A stretch of DNA of 64,000 bases from Argyresthia goedartella (GCA_949825045.1 OX463824.1:25280501-25344500); one strand, 5' to 3'. Positions 31,791 to 44,044 are shown, counted from the stretch's first letter. Program-made: numbers and translations. Notes: generated from the sequence alone by a model not told the origin.

Positions 31791-34008
31791 AGGCCTCTCG
31801 GGGATTTATGTATGGATTTTTCTTTCTTAATTTATTAAAATTCTGCGCTCTAGACGTTTGTAACATAAACCGCGTGGCTCTTTGGGGTAATATAAAAAGA
31901 CCCCAAAGAGGTAAGATTACCGAGAAAATACTTTTTAAAGGATGCTTAGTTCTAAAAAGTTTATGTAGGGTAGGCATCCTCTTTTGAGAGGGCTTTGCAA
32001 TCATAAATTAAGTGCTCTCCTTGTCCGTCTTCGGAAGCAGAAAATGGCTACAAATATATGACCAAGTTCAGCCATTCGGCGACCCCTATCAATCTGAGGC
32101 TCCTTGTTTGATGAGGTTTTTATTTGGTTAACAACCTTCTTACGTTTGGCAGCTGACCTCTTTACCGCAAACTGCTTGGATTTATAACACGGACGGAGCG
32201 GACAGGCTCACAGCTAACAGGGTACAACGAGTTAAGCTTGGTCTATTCAGCACTGACTCTGACTCCCAGGTATAGAACTGAGTGAGCCTAACAGAGTTAG
32301 CTAGTTCCTGATGAAAAAATAAAACTCAAAACATTAATTGTAAATAGGTAAAAATAATGCACTTTTACAAGTCAAACACTTAATTCTCATTTATATGGAG
32401 AAAAATAAAAATAAATGAAATGTGATCATATAAATTAATGAGCAACTGATTATTGTTTAGTTTGAAAAAGGAAATTTCCTATTCAAATGGCTGAATCTCG
32501 TACTGGAAAAGAAAACTCCATTAACTCTACCAGTACTTCGGAAATACGCCCGTCAGAGAAGATAGCACCAAAAAACTCTCCGGGATTGTCATATTTTTTT
32601 TCAAATTTCATGTTTTTTATGCACATTATAAAAATAATCTTATGTAAAGACAATAATATAACATCGTATCTATAGCTCGATGGGACCTCGCTTACCTATA
32701 AGAATTATGGATTAGGTATCCTGGGTTAAGATTTAACGCTATCTCGGATCTCGTTGATTCTTTTCCGTTAGTAATCTTTGGATCCGGAGTGACCCTAATA
32801 TTTATAACCACGATCATATTGAGCAGTAGCAACAACACTCCCAACAAACCTACTCTGGTAGGATCCGATCTGATCGGAAATCATTATGACTATCCCAGGA
32901 ACGTTCAGAACAGATTATTCAGCAGCGCAGAATGTCTCCTGCGAACTGCAGCTCGCGTGTTAGTTAGCAGGGCGCCACGCCAGTGCGCGGGCCTGAGTTG
33001 GATGCGGGGCATGTCGTTCCGTTACTTGCGCAGTTTGTGGAATTCTGGTTTTACGGTTCCCAAGATGATGCTGTTAATTTCTGGTGAACGGTGTTGTGAA
33101 TTTAAGGGTTGTCACTCGCCGGTCCTTCTCTATAAAAATAACAACAACAATATCGTTGCGTCACGCCTTTCCCATACGTGGTGAGAGAGGCACAATACCA
33201 TAGCATAGGACTACATGATCAGATCTAAAGAAAAAATAACCACAAAATGTGTTGGTAAGCGTAAATCTGGCAAACGGCTGGACCGATTTGGATCAACTTA
33301 TTTTAAAAGTATTCGTTGAAGTCTTGCGAAGGTTTGGAAAACGCACAGGGGAAGCCTCTGTGCGTGCCTCAAAAGCGGGTCGGGTTCGCACACGTATCAG
33401 AAAACTTTACCACTAAAAATAATAAAACAGAAACAAAAACAGAATGTTATATCTGAACGTAGATTCGAACCCAGAACCCTAAGATTGCGAAAAGGATATC
33501 GAACCGATAGGGAACATCGATATGGTTTGAATTTGGCTGAAAGTATATTTTTCTGAATATTTATCGTCCTTACAATCTGTCTATGACATATTTTTTATTT
33601 AGTCTCCATTTAATTGTCTAAAATATTGAATTAAAATTGCAAAATAAAGACAGGAAATTAAAATTTGCGAAATGCATTACATTCGGTCCAAACGGGATGT
33701 TACATCAGATGCCACGGGGCGACTAACGCCACATCCCGTTTCGACCGATTGTCAGATGAATCAAACTCTTTGCAAGTACTACTACTTATTTTGTGTCTTT
33801 AGTAAATACTCCTTACCTAACTCCTTTCTTAACCGGTCCATTACCGCGCTTACGCGCAAGGCATCGACGTTTTGAACCTTATGCCATGGTAATAAAATTC
33901 AAAATCTATAACGGGAATTGGCATTTCTAGAAATGCCAATTCCCCTTATAGTGGAGTACTTTCTTAAGCCCAATTGTCACTTTTCCCCGTGCTCTTTCAT
34001 TAGATTGT
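31791..34008. other. No gene seen; short inverted repeats
   Basis: Reading frames such as about 32789-33184 match nothing I know. A weak repeat-E scrap lies near 33150-33200. An inverted pair (CGGTCCAAACGGGATGT at 33682, ACATCCCGTTTCGACCG at about 33731) and a perfect palindrome at 33913-33944 are noted separately. Confidence 0.4.
33913..33944. repeat. Perfect 32-bp palindrome
   Basis: GGGAATTGGCATTTCT is followed directly by its exact reverse complement with no spacer. The 40 bases before it recur at about 52683-52728. Confidence 0.9.
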
Positions 34009-35088
34009 GCATATTGATGTACCTTTTCTATTCACTATTTACATCCAAATATCATAGAAAACCATAAAAATACTGCTATAAAAAATCATTACAACTATTA
34101 AAATCACATTTCAAATCACGGAGTAAAGGACATTGTCCTTTTTCGGCTAAGCGTGGACAGAATGTACGAGGTAATACGAGATAACCACTGATTATAAATA
34201 ATTCCATTACGAATATTTTCGATTATCTAGTTGTGTAAATCGACAGTTAAAACTTAAAGGGAATTTATGTGAAACACAGTCTTTAATCGGTCGACCGAAG
34301 GACATTTTAATTTCGGTATTGCCATGTAAAAAACTTAATAAATTACCAATTACACATAAATCACTTTGTGGTCTCTAAAGTAGCACTTTTAGTACCAATT
34401 TTTCTTTCACATAAATAAAGTACATCAATGCAAATGCATTAATACAATACATGCGCGATTCGTCGCATTTAATCTTTGATCAAATTGACAAAAAAAAGCT
34501 CGATTTGTGGGTAAACTACTTATTCATGGAAATACTAGACAAAAATAAAAATAAACAATTGTCACCGGCGGTCAGGTCACTCACGCCACAATAAAAACCT
34601 TTCGTTCTGTGTTTGCCGTTTCGATAATTCGCGAATATGTTTGTTTTCTACTTTGGCTTGTTATAATGGACCCCGATTCCGCGTTTGTTGATGTGTTATT
34701 GTTATTGAAATGTTAATTTATTTGAACATAACCTCTCAGTAGACATACAGGAAAAACTCACGACGCAGGCATATTGACACAAAATAATTACTGTTATTGG
34801 TTTCTTACCAACCTGTACTACAAAACCTAATAGTTAGTTTCGATTCAAATGTCTGTTCACGTTTAGCCGAAACGACCATACAAAGTGGACAGTGTCCTTT
34901 AGGACATTTTAGGACACAGAAAATTAGCTGTGTCCTCCTTGACCTGAAATAAAGTTTTAACCGCTAAAATTTACTCCGTGATTTGAAATGTGATTTTAAT
35001 AGTTGTAATGATTTTTTATAACAGTATTTTTATTGTTTTCTATGATATTTGGATGTAAATAGTGAATAGAAAACTTACATCGATATGC
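34009..35088. mobile_element. Non-autonomous DNA element with ~118-bp terminal inverted repeats
   Basis: The left arm 34009-34127 (GCATATTGATGTA, TTTACATCCAAATATCATAG, ATCACATTTCAAATCACGGA) is inverted at 34970-35088 with only a few differences. Inner sequences (TCGGCTAAGCGTGGACAG and GGACA.TGTCCTTT) are also mirrored at about 34865-34905. The interior of about 840 bp has no coding frame. Superfamily and target duplication are not resolved. Confidence 0.85.
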
Positions 35089-35239
35089 TCTAGTGCGCGC
35101 CCACAACCATGTGAAGCCGCGAAATCTAAGATCATATTTGAATCATGTTATGAATAGATATAACAACGGGTGGTGTTAAAACACATCTCTTGTAATAATG
35201 GCGACCTCCTATTATAAAATCTCGTTTAGTTAATTTGTT

Positions 35240-35694
35240 GAAATACACATTCTGTGAAAATTTCAACTCTCTATCTAGTACGGTATCAGATACAGCTAGG
35301 GTTACCATATCTCCGGAATTGTCCTGAGATCTCCGGACTTATAGACCAATCTCCGGAACTCCGGAATTGTCGTAAGATCTCCGGAATTCAGGAATTTTCA
35401 ATAAAACCGAGCAAATCGACAATATCGTTCGTGTAAACTCTCCAGTAACTAAGAGATCAAACAGCCTAACTAAAATCACAAATTACATTATTATTTTTTT
35501 ACATATTTTTTGATATATTAATTGAAATTACGACTAAATCTCAGGAATTTCCAATACAAATCAGGCCTAATCTCCGGAATTTTCATTTTTCCATATGGTA
35601 ACCCTAGATACAGCCCGCTGGTGGACGGAAGGACGGACAGCGGAGGCTTTGTAATAGGGTCTGGCTTGGCACCCTTCGGGTACAGAACCCTAAC
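35240..35694 (-). repeat. Interspersed repeat A, interrupted by a hAT-like MITE
   Basis: On the minus strand it starts AGGGTTCTGTACCCGAAGGG, passes TCCGTCCACCAGCGGGCTGT, is interrupted, then resumes with TTGAAATTTTCACAGA. The interruption is the 310-bp element at 35297-35606. Confidence 0.75.
35297..35606. mobile_element. hAT-like MITE with 8-bp target duplication
   Basis: The ends are inverted TAGGGTTACCATAT / ATATGGTAACCCTA. They are flanked on both sides by GATACAGC (35289-35296 and 35607-35614). Eight-base duplications and TAGGG-type ends are characteristic of hAT elements. Near the left end CTCCGGA is repeated five times, with one more near the right end; these could be subterminal transposase-binding repeats. 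No coding capacity. Confidence 0.85.
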
Positions 35695-35704
35695 GAGGAA
35701 AAAT

Positions 35705-35741
35705 CATTTAAGTAGTATAGTATAGTATAGTAGTATAGTAT
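35705..35741 (+). repeat. (TATAG)n microsatellite
   Basis: Irregular AGTATAGTATAGT units. Confidence 0.8.
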
Positions 35742-35849
35742 AGGTGTTGGGATTTTCATAGACATAGACAGACAGAGGACGTTGAGGGGTCGGCGTCCAA
35801 TTCGAAATTTGGTTTTTGTTTTTGCTTCCAAAATTCAAAACGGCCAGTT

Positions 35850-35877
35850 CCCCTGAAACCAACCGCGGGCAGCTAGT
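35850..35877 (+). other. Possible Helitron 3' terminus
   Basis: CCGCGGGCAGCTAG followed by T fits the CTRR^T ending of lepidopteran Helitrons with a GC-rich string just upstream. The 5' end and hairpin were not delimited. Confidence 0.35.
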
Positions 35878-36698
35878 ATTGTTATAAAGTGTATTCATTA
35901 CCTATATTCATACCTAGATCACAAAATAAGTAGGTACAGAAATCAATCTACATACAAGCAACGCACACATAGATACTGCTCACGGACACGATATCTCAGA
36001 GCAGTTCAAACCAGTGCGAGCGTGAGTGCCATCCGCTTGACAGGCGCGTCTGTTAATGCAAATAATGCAACAATAAAGCAACGGAAAAGTTATTATAACT
36101 GTTCAGTGGACGGTTTAAATAAATAACAGTTGCCTATTTTACAATCAGTATAATAAAATAAGTATTAACAATATTTTTGTTAGGTAAATTCACGCCACCT
36201 TAGAGTTACGTATTATACGTTACGTGTAGATATTGTGTTGTTTTTCGTGTCATTTGACAGGTGTAGGTCTAAAACGGAGACGGGAAATAGAAATTTTGTA
36301 ACTCGGGCAGTCCGTTTAGAAGTTTTCAGGGATTTTCGATAGTGAAAATTGACAAACGTAAAATTGTGTAGGTATTTTTCTGTTCTGTAAACCTTTTGTA
36401 TTGTAATAGTAGGCAGGTCTATTGTTTTGTTTTTTGGAGCGCCAGTACCCTGATAGTTTTTCGTGCATAAACCGTAGTGGACAACCCTAGAGCGATCGTC
36501 GAGCGTAGCTATGAAAAGTGAAGTACATACTTGACTTCTGTACCTATTTATTTTGTGCCTAGATCCAGTTGTTCCCTCAATGGCCCCTGTATCCGCCTTT
36601 GCTCCCGCTTGGAGGCGCTGCAGGCGTAGTTGGAGAGTTCCGTTCATCTGAGGTTAGATTAAAAAACACGTCACGTGATCGCAAAATTAACCTCAAGT
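35878..36698. other. No gene seen
   Basis: A minus-strand frame (36213-36647) has no family resemblance. No known repeat is evident. Confidence 0.4.
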
Positions 36699-36910
36699 GA
36701 CGACCTCTGTGGCGCAGCGGTTGTGGCTCTGCCTACCGTGCGAGAGGTCCCGAGTGCGATCCCCGGCTGGGGATAAAAAAAAACCCCAGGTCTTGGATAT
36801 TTATATGTGTGTGACGTCGCTGTTTCTGGTTCCCACGATACAGGGTATCCTAGTGTGGGGCCAGAAGCAATATATGTGCCTGTTTGTAAATGTTTGTGTT
36901 ATGTTTATTT
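36699..36910 (+). mobile_element. SINE family 1 copy, best preserved
   Basis: The tRNA-like head has GTGGCGCAGCGG as A-box region and GAGTGCGATCCCCGGC as B-box region. An A-rich linker, GTGACGTCGCTGTTTCTGG and the tail GATACAGGGTATCCTAGTGT then GGGGCCAGAAGCAATATATG follow. Confidence 0.85.
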
Positions 36911-37854
36911 TTATGAGGTTAGCACGCCGTATATTTTAGGAAGAAGGAAATCGAATTTGACAACTTTGGCAGATATGCAGCCTGTACTACACCAGCGCCA
37001 TCGCCAATGAGCTTTTGAGATTAGGTGCCATTCTATCGACATCAAAACAATGGGTTCTAACTCTGCTTCTGTGCTGCGCGAGGTGTATAACTTTTAAAGC
37101 CTGTGTCCTTTGTCGTGTTAAGAGACCTGACTGCATCATATCAGGCAGTCTGCCATGATCTTCGTTCGTTTGATCGTCGTTCTTACAATTTTCACCCGAA
37201 GAAAACCATTTTCAAATCCTGCCGCCCATTTCGAATTTCCGACCTCCGCGAAGTCGCGCAGAATCGCGTGTCATGCCGTCGTAATGTGGCGAAGTTAATC
37301 TGAGCCAGTAATCAGGCAATTCGGCTGCATTACCCCTCCTCCCCACCCCTTCTAACACCCCTCACCCCCGCATTGCCCCTTTGAATTGAACACTGGTACA
37401 ACCGACAGCTTATGAAGCGTCACTTGCACAGGTATATTTCATCAATCAGTGCGGGATTTGAAACTGCGAGTTACGAAATAACAATGTCAATCCCGCATTT
37501 TAGTGGTGAACGCACACTCATTGGCACCGGACGCACCGGATGGATCGGGTTAAGGGATTAAATATGGCCAGAAATGCATCTTTAGCTTCAATTCTAGGCT
37601 AAACTAGACAACATAAAAATATAGGATAAATATATGTTATAAAAAGTCTATTAGAGATAAGAATGGACTTTTAAAATTACCGGATATTATTATTATTTTC
37701 TATAATTTTCTCGGTCTCGGAGCTCGGGCTGCCCCGCGGGGCTCTGCGCGGGAGCATGCGTCAGTCTGGTTCGACGCGATGCGACGGGTATTTGTTTTCT
37801 TTGTCTAATTTTCAATGCCATTGGCCTATGTTCAGCCCTTAATTGTTTGTTTTT
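36911..37854. other. No gene seen; C-rich and GC-rich stretches
   Basis: C-rich runs at about 37334-37380 and a GC-rich block (about 37715-37790) are present without supported genes. Confidence 0.4.
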
Positions 37855-39270
37855 TTTAATAATTCCACTTGTTCATCCGATACACTGTAAGGGGTTCGCG
37901 AAGCGATGGGGTAGAAAATAATGAAAAAAGACGCAAGACGCTTAAAAAAAGAAAAAAGAGGTGGACATTTTTATTTAATTTAACACTGAATTATGATAAT
38001 TTTATTGCTTGTTTTGGGATTTTTAGTGCATCACTGTCGGGTTTCTTTAATTCTTTTTAGTACAAAATTAAGAAAATATATGTTAATGCTTAGTTTAAAG
38101 CTAAGGTGTATTATCCACACATGATATGACATACATACATATATTGAATGAAATCCTATGAAACCTCGCACATCGTACGCCTCGAAATCGTCCGATCTGG
38201 AGAATCTTAGAAATCTTGATGACGTCATCAGATTCGGCGCGGGCCATGCGGACGAATCGTCGGACATTGCTGCGTGCGACAGAGCACCGCACGAGCAGCG
38301 CGGTAGATTTCTTCGGCGTGGCCGATCAGTTCGTTGCGGACGGTGTGGATAGGTGTGCGTTCACCATAGTGCGCTATTGCTTTACGATTTAAGTCCCTAA
38401 TGGTCGGTCGAGTGCACGGACTACTTACCAAATAAAGTGCCGCTTAACCCTGTCATTTCCCGAGCGAAACTATGAAAGCATGACTGAGCGTTCGTCAACT
38501 TATGTGGTTTTGGTTTTATATCCGGGCCCAAAACTCAGTTGGTAAGTGGGACAACGTTCAATAAGTTCAGCTCAATGAGAACTCGACCCAACTTTCTCGA
38601 TTATTCTCCCCTGAAAATGGATTCCTCCCCGAAATTACCCCGTTGTTGTTAGGACTTTGCAACATTCGGCTTAACATGTGAAACTTGGTAGCGACAACAA
38701 TAATTTGTATCGGCGAATCTTGGTCACGTTAAATAGCAATAGTAATCTGGACCTAACCGAATATCCTATAGGTAGAACCTATAGGATCTAGGGGCCTATA
38801 GGATATAGAGCCTAGGGGCTACCTATCACAATTATTTTGGATAGAATTTGAAACAAAATTACCCTAATACCCGATTGCCGCGACGCGGAAAAGAAGAATG
38901 TTTGTATACCCTCGTAACTACTCAACGGTTCAACCGACTTTATTTAGTGATATGTCGTTAGATTTGTCGTGGTGGCGCAACTGTCACTGGATAAAATTTA
39001 AAAATATATATAATGCGTGGGCTAAAATAATGACCATCGAGTGAGGCATAAAAATAAACTACTAATACTAAAAATTATTAAAAATATCGACTGTGATACA
39101 CTAAAAAACACAAAACAACCTATGAAATTATTATAGTTTAGTATTAAATTAAATTAAATTTCCCACCTCGCAAGCTACACAGGGAAAGCGTCTTTTTTTC
39201 ATAATTTTCTAACCCCTCGCATTGCCAACCCCTTACAGTTTATCCGATGAACAAGTGGAATTATTATAAA
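37855..39270. mobile_element. Foldback-type element with ~210-bp diverged inverted ends
   Basis: The left end (TAATAATTCCACTTGTTCAT, ACTGTAAGGGGTT, ATAATGAAAAAAGACGC, GAGGTGG) is matched by the inverse of 39060-39270. The match extends through TTGTTTTG.GATTTTTAGTG and into the interior. The inside (about 38130-38450) is GC-richer; minus-strand frames there are not recognised. It could be a non-autonomous DNA transposon carrying unrelated DNA. Confidence 0.65.
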
Positions 39271-39284
39271 AATTAAATAACCCG

Positions 39285-39530
39285 TCTGCATTTTCTTTCA
39301 ATACCACATAAAAACTTATGAATGCACGTACATGGAGTATGAGAGTAACAGCACCAATAACTTCGCATAGGATCGCCATTAAAAAAAATACAAAAAAGCG
39401 AATAGACAAAAAAAAACATACAATTATAGAAAATTCTCAGAAGAGAACTGGAAGACGGAAATAAGGACATACGAAAGCATTTTGCCCAATCTGAAACGGA
39501 GACGCTTCGTTCGCTCGGTCAATTATATTT
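39285..39530 (+). repeat. Interspersed repeat B, fragmentary copy
   Basis: CAATACCACATAAAAACTTA, ACATGGAGTATGAGAGTAAC and GACATACGAAAGCATTTTGC…GAGACGCTTCGTTCGCTCGG are kept; the middle is replaced. Confidence 0.6.
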
Positions 39531-39842
39531 GTATCATCCGGGAACCCGACCCATAAAATCTTATTAGGTTTATTGCATGTTAGCAAACCATTTATCAGTC
39601 GAATAAATTCGCGGAAAACTTTCAGAACAGAAAGTTACAGAAATGGCAATAAATAAGTTATGCAGAACGTAGAAACAGAATTCGTTTTTCCGGCCTCCAT
39701 ACTAAGTTGGTAATTCTTTTGTGGTTTATAGGCCGACTTTTACTTTTTGACAGACTCTAAAAAACAGTTTAAATACAACGCTCAAGAACTCTAAGGATAT
39801 CCCTGTTGCCTCTCATGACAGATGATTATAGTATCTACTAAA

Positions 39843-39911
39843 CTCAGATCATAGAAGTATAAGTAGTACTATAAGTAGTACTACTATAAGTACTTACTTC
39901 TATGATCTGAG
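39843..39911. repeat. Inverted repeat with 17-bp perfect arms
   Basis: CTCAGATCATAGAAGTA (39843-39859) and its exact inverse (39895-39911) flank a 35-base loop made of AAGTAGTACT-like units. Confidence 0.85.
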
Positions 39912-40124
39912 GTACTATCCTGTAGTGCGTTACAGATAACTTCAACCTTGACCGTTAAGTTGGCTGTAGTGCACAACTGTCAACAAAATGGGGAAAAGCA
40001 ATATCCTTTTGAAAGACTCAGATCACATTCCCCGCTTTCATAAAATAAGATAGCAGGTCCAAAGGTAGCTACAACCTCGTCACAATAAAAATATCGCTAC
40101 TTAAATACAAGTGATATGATACCT

Positions 40125-42395
40125 ATGAGAATTGGCAACTATAATTACAACCGACACGACCCGCGAGCTCCACTTGCCTCGATAACATTGTCCACAATAT
40201 ACGCGGATGCAAAAGCGAAGTTATAGAATTTGTTTCAGACCATTCAGCGCAAATTTTACAATGCCCCGTGATAAAAGTTATGCTCTTAACTATTGGTACA
40301 TCAAAAAACGAGACTACTGCCCTGAAAACATGAAAAAGTTTGCCAAACATTTGAATTCTTTGTCTTTTAACGAGGTTTATGAGTCAGACAATCTAAGACT
40401 AGCATTTATAAGGTTCTTTGATATGTTTACCTTGCTCTATAAATTATGCTTCCCAGTTATAAAAGTTAAGGTATCTCTGCTTCAAAAGCAAAAATGGATA
40501 TCAAAAGGAATTCGACTATGTTGTAAGAGGAAACGAGAATTACTGTGGCAGTATAGAAGATCTCGTAATGAAGAAAATAAACAGACATTCAAAACATATA
40601 CGAAACGGCTAAAAACATAATTAAACTTACACAAAGATCACAAAATAATTATAGAATCAATACTGCTGGAAATAAATGCAAAGTAACTTGGGATATTATA
40701 ATAAAGTCACTAAATAACACACCAAAAGAAAACATAGATAAAATGAATAAAGCAGGTATAACCATAACAGAACCAATGGACATCTCACAATCATTTAACA
40801 ATTTATTTATTGACCTTACAAATGACACACCAATTAAATCTAATAATAATTCAAATTTGACATCTAATAATTCTAACAATTTAATTAACATTCATTGTAA
40901 ATCTATATTTGCGAATCCTGTAACCTCTTTTGACATCTCGCAAACAATTAAATCTTAAACTTGTGATTTAAAAATACAAATAGCGCAGGTTACGACGAAA
41001 TAAACAGGTTGTAAAGTACGTGGTAATTGTAATTTCGCCTATTCTGTGTCATATCAACAAATGCATAGAGCATGGTAAATGTCCAGAAGAATTAAAAATT
41101 GGAGTGGTAAAACCTTTATTTAAAAAACAAGACAAACTAGATATGAAAAATCATAGACCTGTTGCACTATTACCTGTCATTGGAAAAATATTTGAGAAGA
41201 TGGTATATCGGAATATCTCTTTGAAATATATAATCTATTCGTACCACAACAAAAAGGGTTTAGGCAAAACAAAACAATAAATATGGCCATTTATGATTTT
41301 CTTGCTCCTATATTAGCAAATGTAGATAAACGGAATCCAATGGAATAGATACGGAATACGAGGCAATGTGACAGAACTGGTAAAACCGTTCCTGGAAAAT
41401 AGACAACAGATTACTCAAATAAACAAAATATGCATTATGTCTAAAACTGAACAGAATTACGTATCCAATCCAAGAGAGTTGAAGCACGTGTTCCACAAGG
41501 TAGCGTTTTGGGGCCGTTATTGTTGCTAATATACATTAATGACTTACCTAAAGTGGAACAACATCCCATGGTATTATTTGCGGATGATAGTACAGTAATT
41601 ATTTCCTGCGATGATCCAAATTACTTTGAACTTGACATCAGCACCACTCTACATAAAATAATTCAATGGCTTGACAGTAAACAATCTCGTAATAAATATT
41701 GATAAAACTAAAATATTGAACTTTAATATTAACAATGACAATACATTAGTTGATAATTTTGACATTAATTACATTGGCAAAAAAGTCGAGCAAACGAAGC
41801 ACAACATTTTTAGGAATCTGTATCGATAACAATCTTAAGTGGAAAACACATATCGAGAATACATGTAAAAAGCTTAGGAAATTTTCGTATGCATTGTATA
41901 AACTTTCTACAACAGTCTTTGAGGATACAGTTTTATTAGCATATAATGGATAGACACTAATTTACGATTTGGTATAATTTTTTGGGGGAACGGGGTCAAC
42001 AATGAAAAAGTTCTCATAGCACAAAAAAGCTTTATTAGGCCCATGTCTGGCTTTCGTCGCAGGGATAGCTGTAAGCCTCATTAGCTGTAAGCCTCATTTT
42101 AAGAGGCTAAATATACAGACGTTGCCCTCACTATACATTTACGAGCTAGCTAATTTAGTCAAGCTATTAAGTTAAGCAAACGTCACAAATCAAACATTTA
42201 TAGGCACAGACATCAGACAGCTACATTCAAAAAGAATATATTTGGAATGGCGCCAATCGTTTTCAACAAGCTGCCGGAGGTGTTAGAAACATAGATAACT
42301 TAATACAATTTAGGAAAGAACTAAGAAAGTTGCTTATCAATACGACATACTACTCGATTAATGAATTTATAAATGACCCGACAATATAATATAAA
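40125..42395 (+). mobile_element. Decayed Jockey/CR1-like LINE, same family as 17908
   Basis: It begins in the endonuclease C-terminus (STCLDNIVHNIRGC, FVSDHSAQI) and runs through linker, RT and C-terminal region to about 42395. It carries many frameshifts and stops, plus a deletion in RT. It is an older copy than 17908-19342. Confidence 0.8.
40140..42390 (+). pseudogene. LINE ORF2 relic with many frameshifts and RT motif A deleted
   Basis: Pieces in different frames: endonuclease end SDHSAQI; linker QKQKWISKGIRLCCKRK; RT fingers HRPVALLPVIGKIFEKM; motif B GSVLGPLLLLIYINDL; motif C VLFADDSTVI; thumb FLGICIDNNLKWKTH; and FKRLNIQTLPSLYIYEL. At about 41339 the sequence jumps from NVDKRNPME to RYGIRGNVTE. 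Compared with 17908, about 26-30 codons containing the motif A aspartate are lost. It is completely inactive. Confidence 0.8.
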
Positions 42396-44044
42396 ATAAT
42401 TTTAGGAAAAATACATTGATACCGAGTTAGGCAATCCTGGTTTCCGAAGAGGTAAATATAGTGTTTTTCTTAAACACTGTGTTGAAATAATGCAAATGTG
42501 TTTGCATTTTTGTTTGCCTTCCATTGCTTACATAAATTGCTCGTAAACTCGATTATATCTTTCTCTTGACTTAGCGGGTTAACAGCAAGTTTTGCATTGC
42601 GGCGTTCGCTTCCGCCTTGAAATTAGGCGGAGTGCCGCAACTTTCATCACTCGAACTCATTTTAGTTGTATTTAAAATTTAAATTCATTAAATAAATCCA
42701 CGCACTATCAACTGAAATTGCCACCTATTTATTTACTTATAAACGTTCTGTTTATAACCATAGATAAATTAAAAAGAAAAATTTAAAAAATTAAAACACT
42801 GTGGTGAAAAACGAGCGGGTTGCTTGGCTGAATGCTTCCAATTTAAGTCTTACCGAATAAATATGAAACTGTCAGATTATTAAAAAATAAAACGCAGCGA
42901 GAAATAATGGGTTTTGATATGTGTTAAAGTAAGAGTTGTTGAAGTAAGAGTTGTTTTTAAGGCTCTTCGCGTGTTCTTTTTCAAACAAAAGACGAACATT
43001 TCTGAGGATGTTTGAGAAAATATATATTAATCTTGCACAAGCTATGCAATAATACACATTGCATATGCAATACACATTCGATGTAAACTAAGCATCAAAA
43101 GATTTTTCGTAATTTTGTCCCAAAAAGCACGAAATAATTAACGTAATTAAAAATACAAAAAATATGAAAGTAAGTAAGCTGAAAGTGACATTCTATATTT
43201 AGCTGTCGGGGTGCCCAGCCTTAAACCTAGTTTATTTATCTGATTAAACTGGAGCCTAAGTTTGAGTGCCTATTTAAATGGTAGATTTTCAATCAGTCAT
43301 ATTTATTAGAGTCTAATGAATCAACGAAGTTTGAGTAAGCAGTTGGCACGACACTGATATTTGGCAGCACAGTTCACTGAATCCGTGTTTTCGCTCCAAT
43401 AATCTAGCAATGATAGATGACCCAGCGTTGACCAGCCTCGGGAAACAATTCATTTTGCTTGATACACATATGTATAGGTAGGTAGGTATACTATCGAATA
43501 AATCACACCTGCCCTCTCCGACCTGGGCACAATAGCACAGTAGGGTATCTAGGTAGCACTAACAACAGAACATAGTTTTGGGGTTCCGTACTTTAAGACG
43601 AGCGAATGGCGACAGAACTTGGCGCGAGTAGGTATTTACCAAAATACAAGCTATCTCAGAGCTATAAGAGCGCAATTGCCTAAATTTTCGGCCGAATTAT
43701 GCTTTTGGGCGGTAACGTTTTTCTACCCCTAAACCTTTATGGAATAAGACAAATTTGGTCTCATTCGTTTCCACACATCATAAACGATGCTTGTAGTTTT
43801 TTCTTTTTTTGAAAATCTGGCTTGATTGTTTAAAAATAAATAAAATGCTGGAGGGTTTTTTTTGGTAAAAAAAGTGAATGTTTAGGTACTTATATTTACT
43901 AAAATACAAAATATTTCAAAAAAAACAAAACGCACGAGCATAGTTTTTCATAGCATGTCAAACATGTGAAAAAATTGTGAAAATCGGACAAGGTTTAAGG
44001 GGTGAAAAAGGTTACCGCTTATTGTATGGAAGCTCGCGCCCACA
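42396..44044. other. No gene seen
   Basis: AT-rich DNA. A short fragment near 43578 (GGGGTTCCGTACTTTAAGAC) may be a remnant of repeat A. No other family is recognised. Confidence 0.4.

Noticed and set aside
32789..33184. 131-codon plus-strand frame
   Set aside because: No motif, no family resemblance and no coding-like neighbours; length alone is not enough in 64 kb.
36213..36647. 144-codon minus-strand frame
   Set aside because: Low-complexity composition, no known family and no partner exon.
36699..36775. Possible tRNA gene
   Set aside because: The head belongs to SINE family 1, repeated at four loci with a common non-tRNA body.
38228..38431. Gag-like protein on the minus strand inside 37855-39270
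   Set aside because: No zinc knuckle or other gag hallmark is visible, so no function can be assigned.
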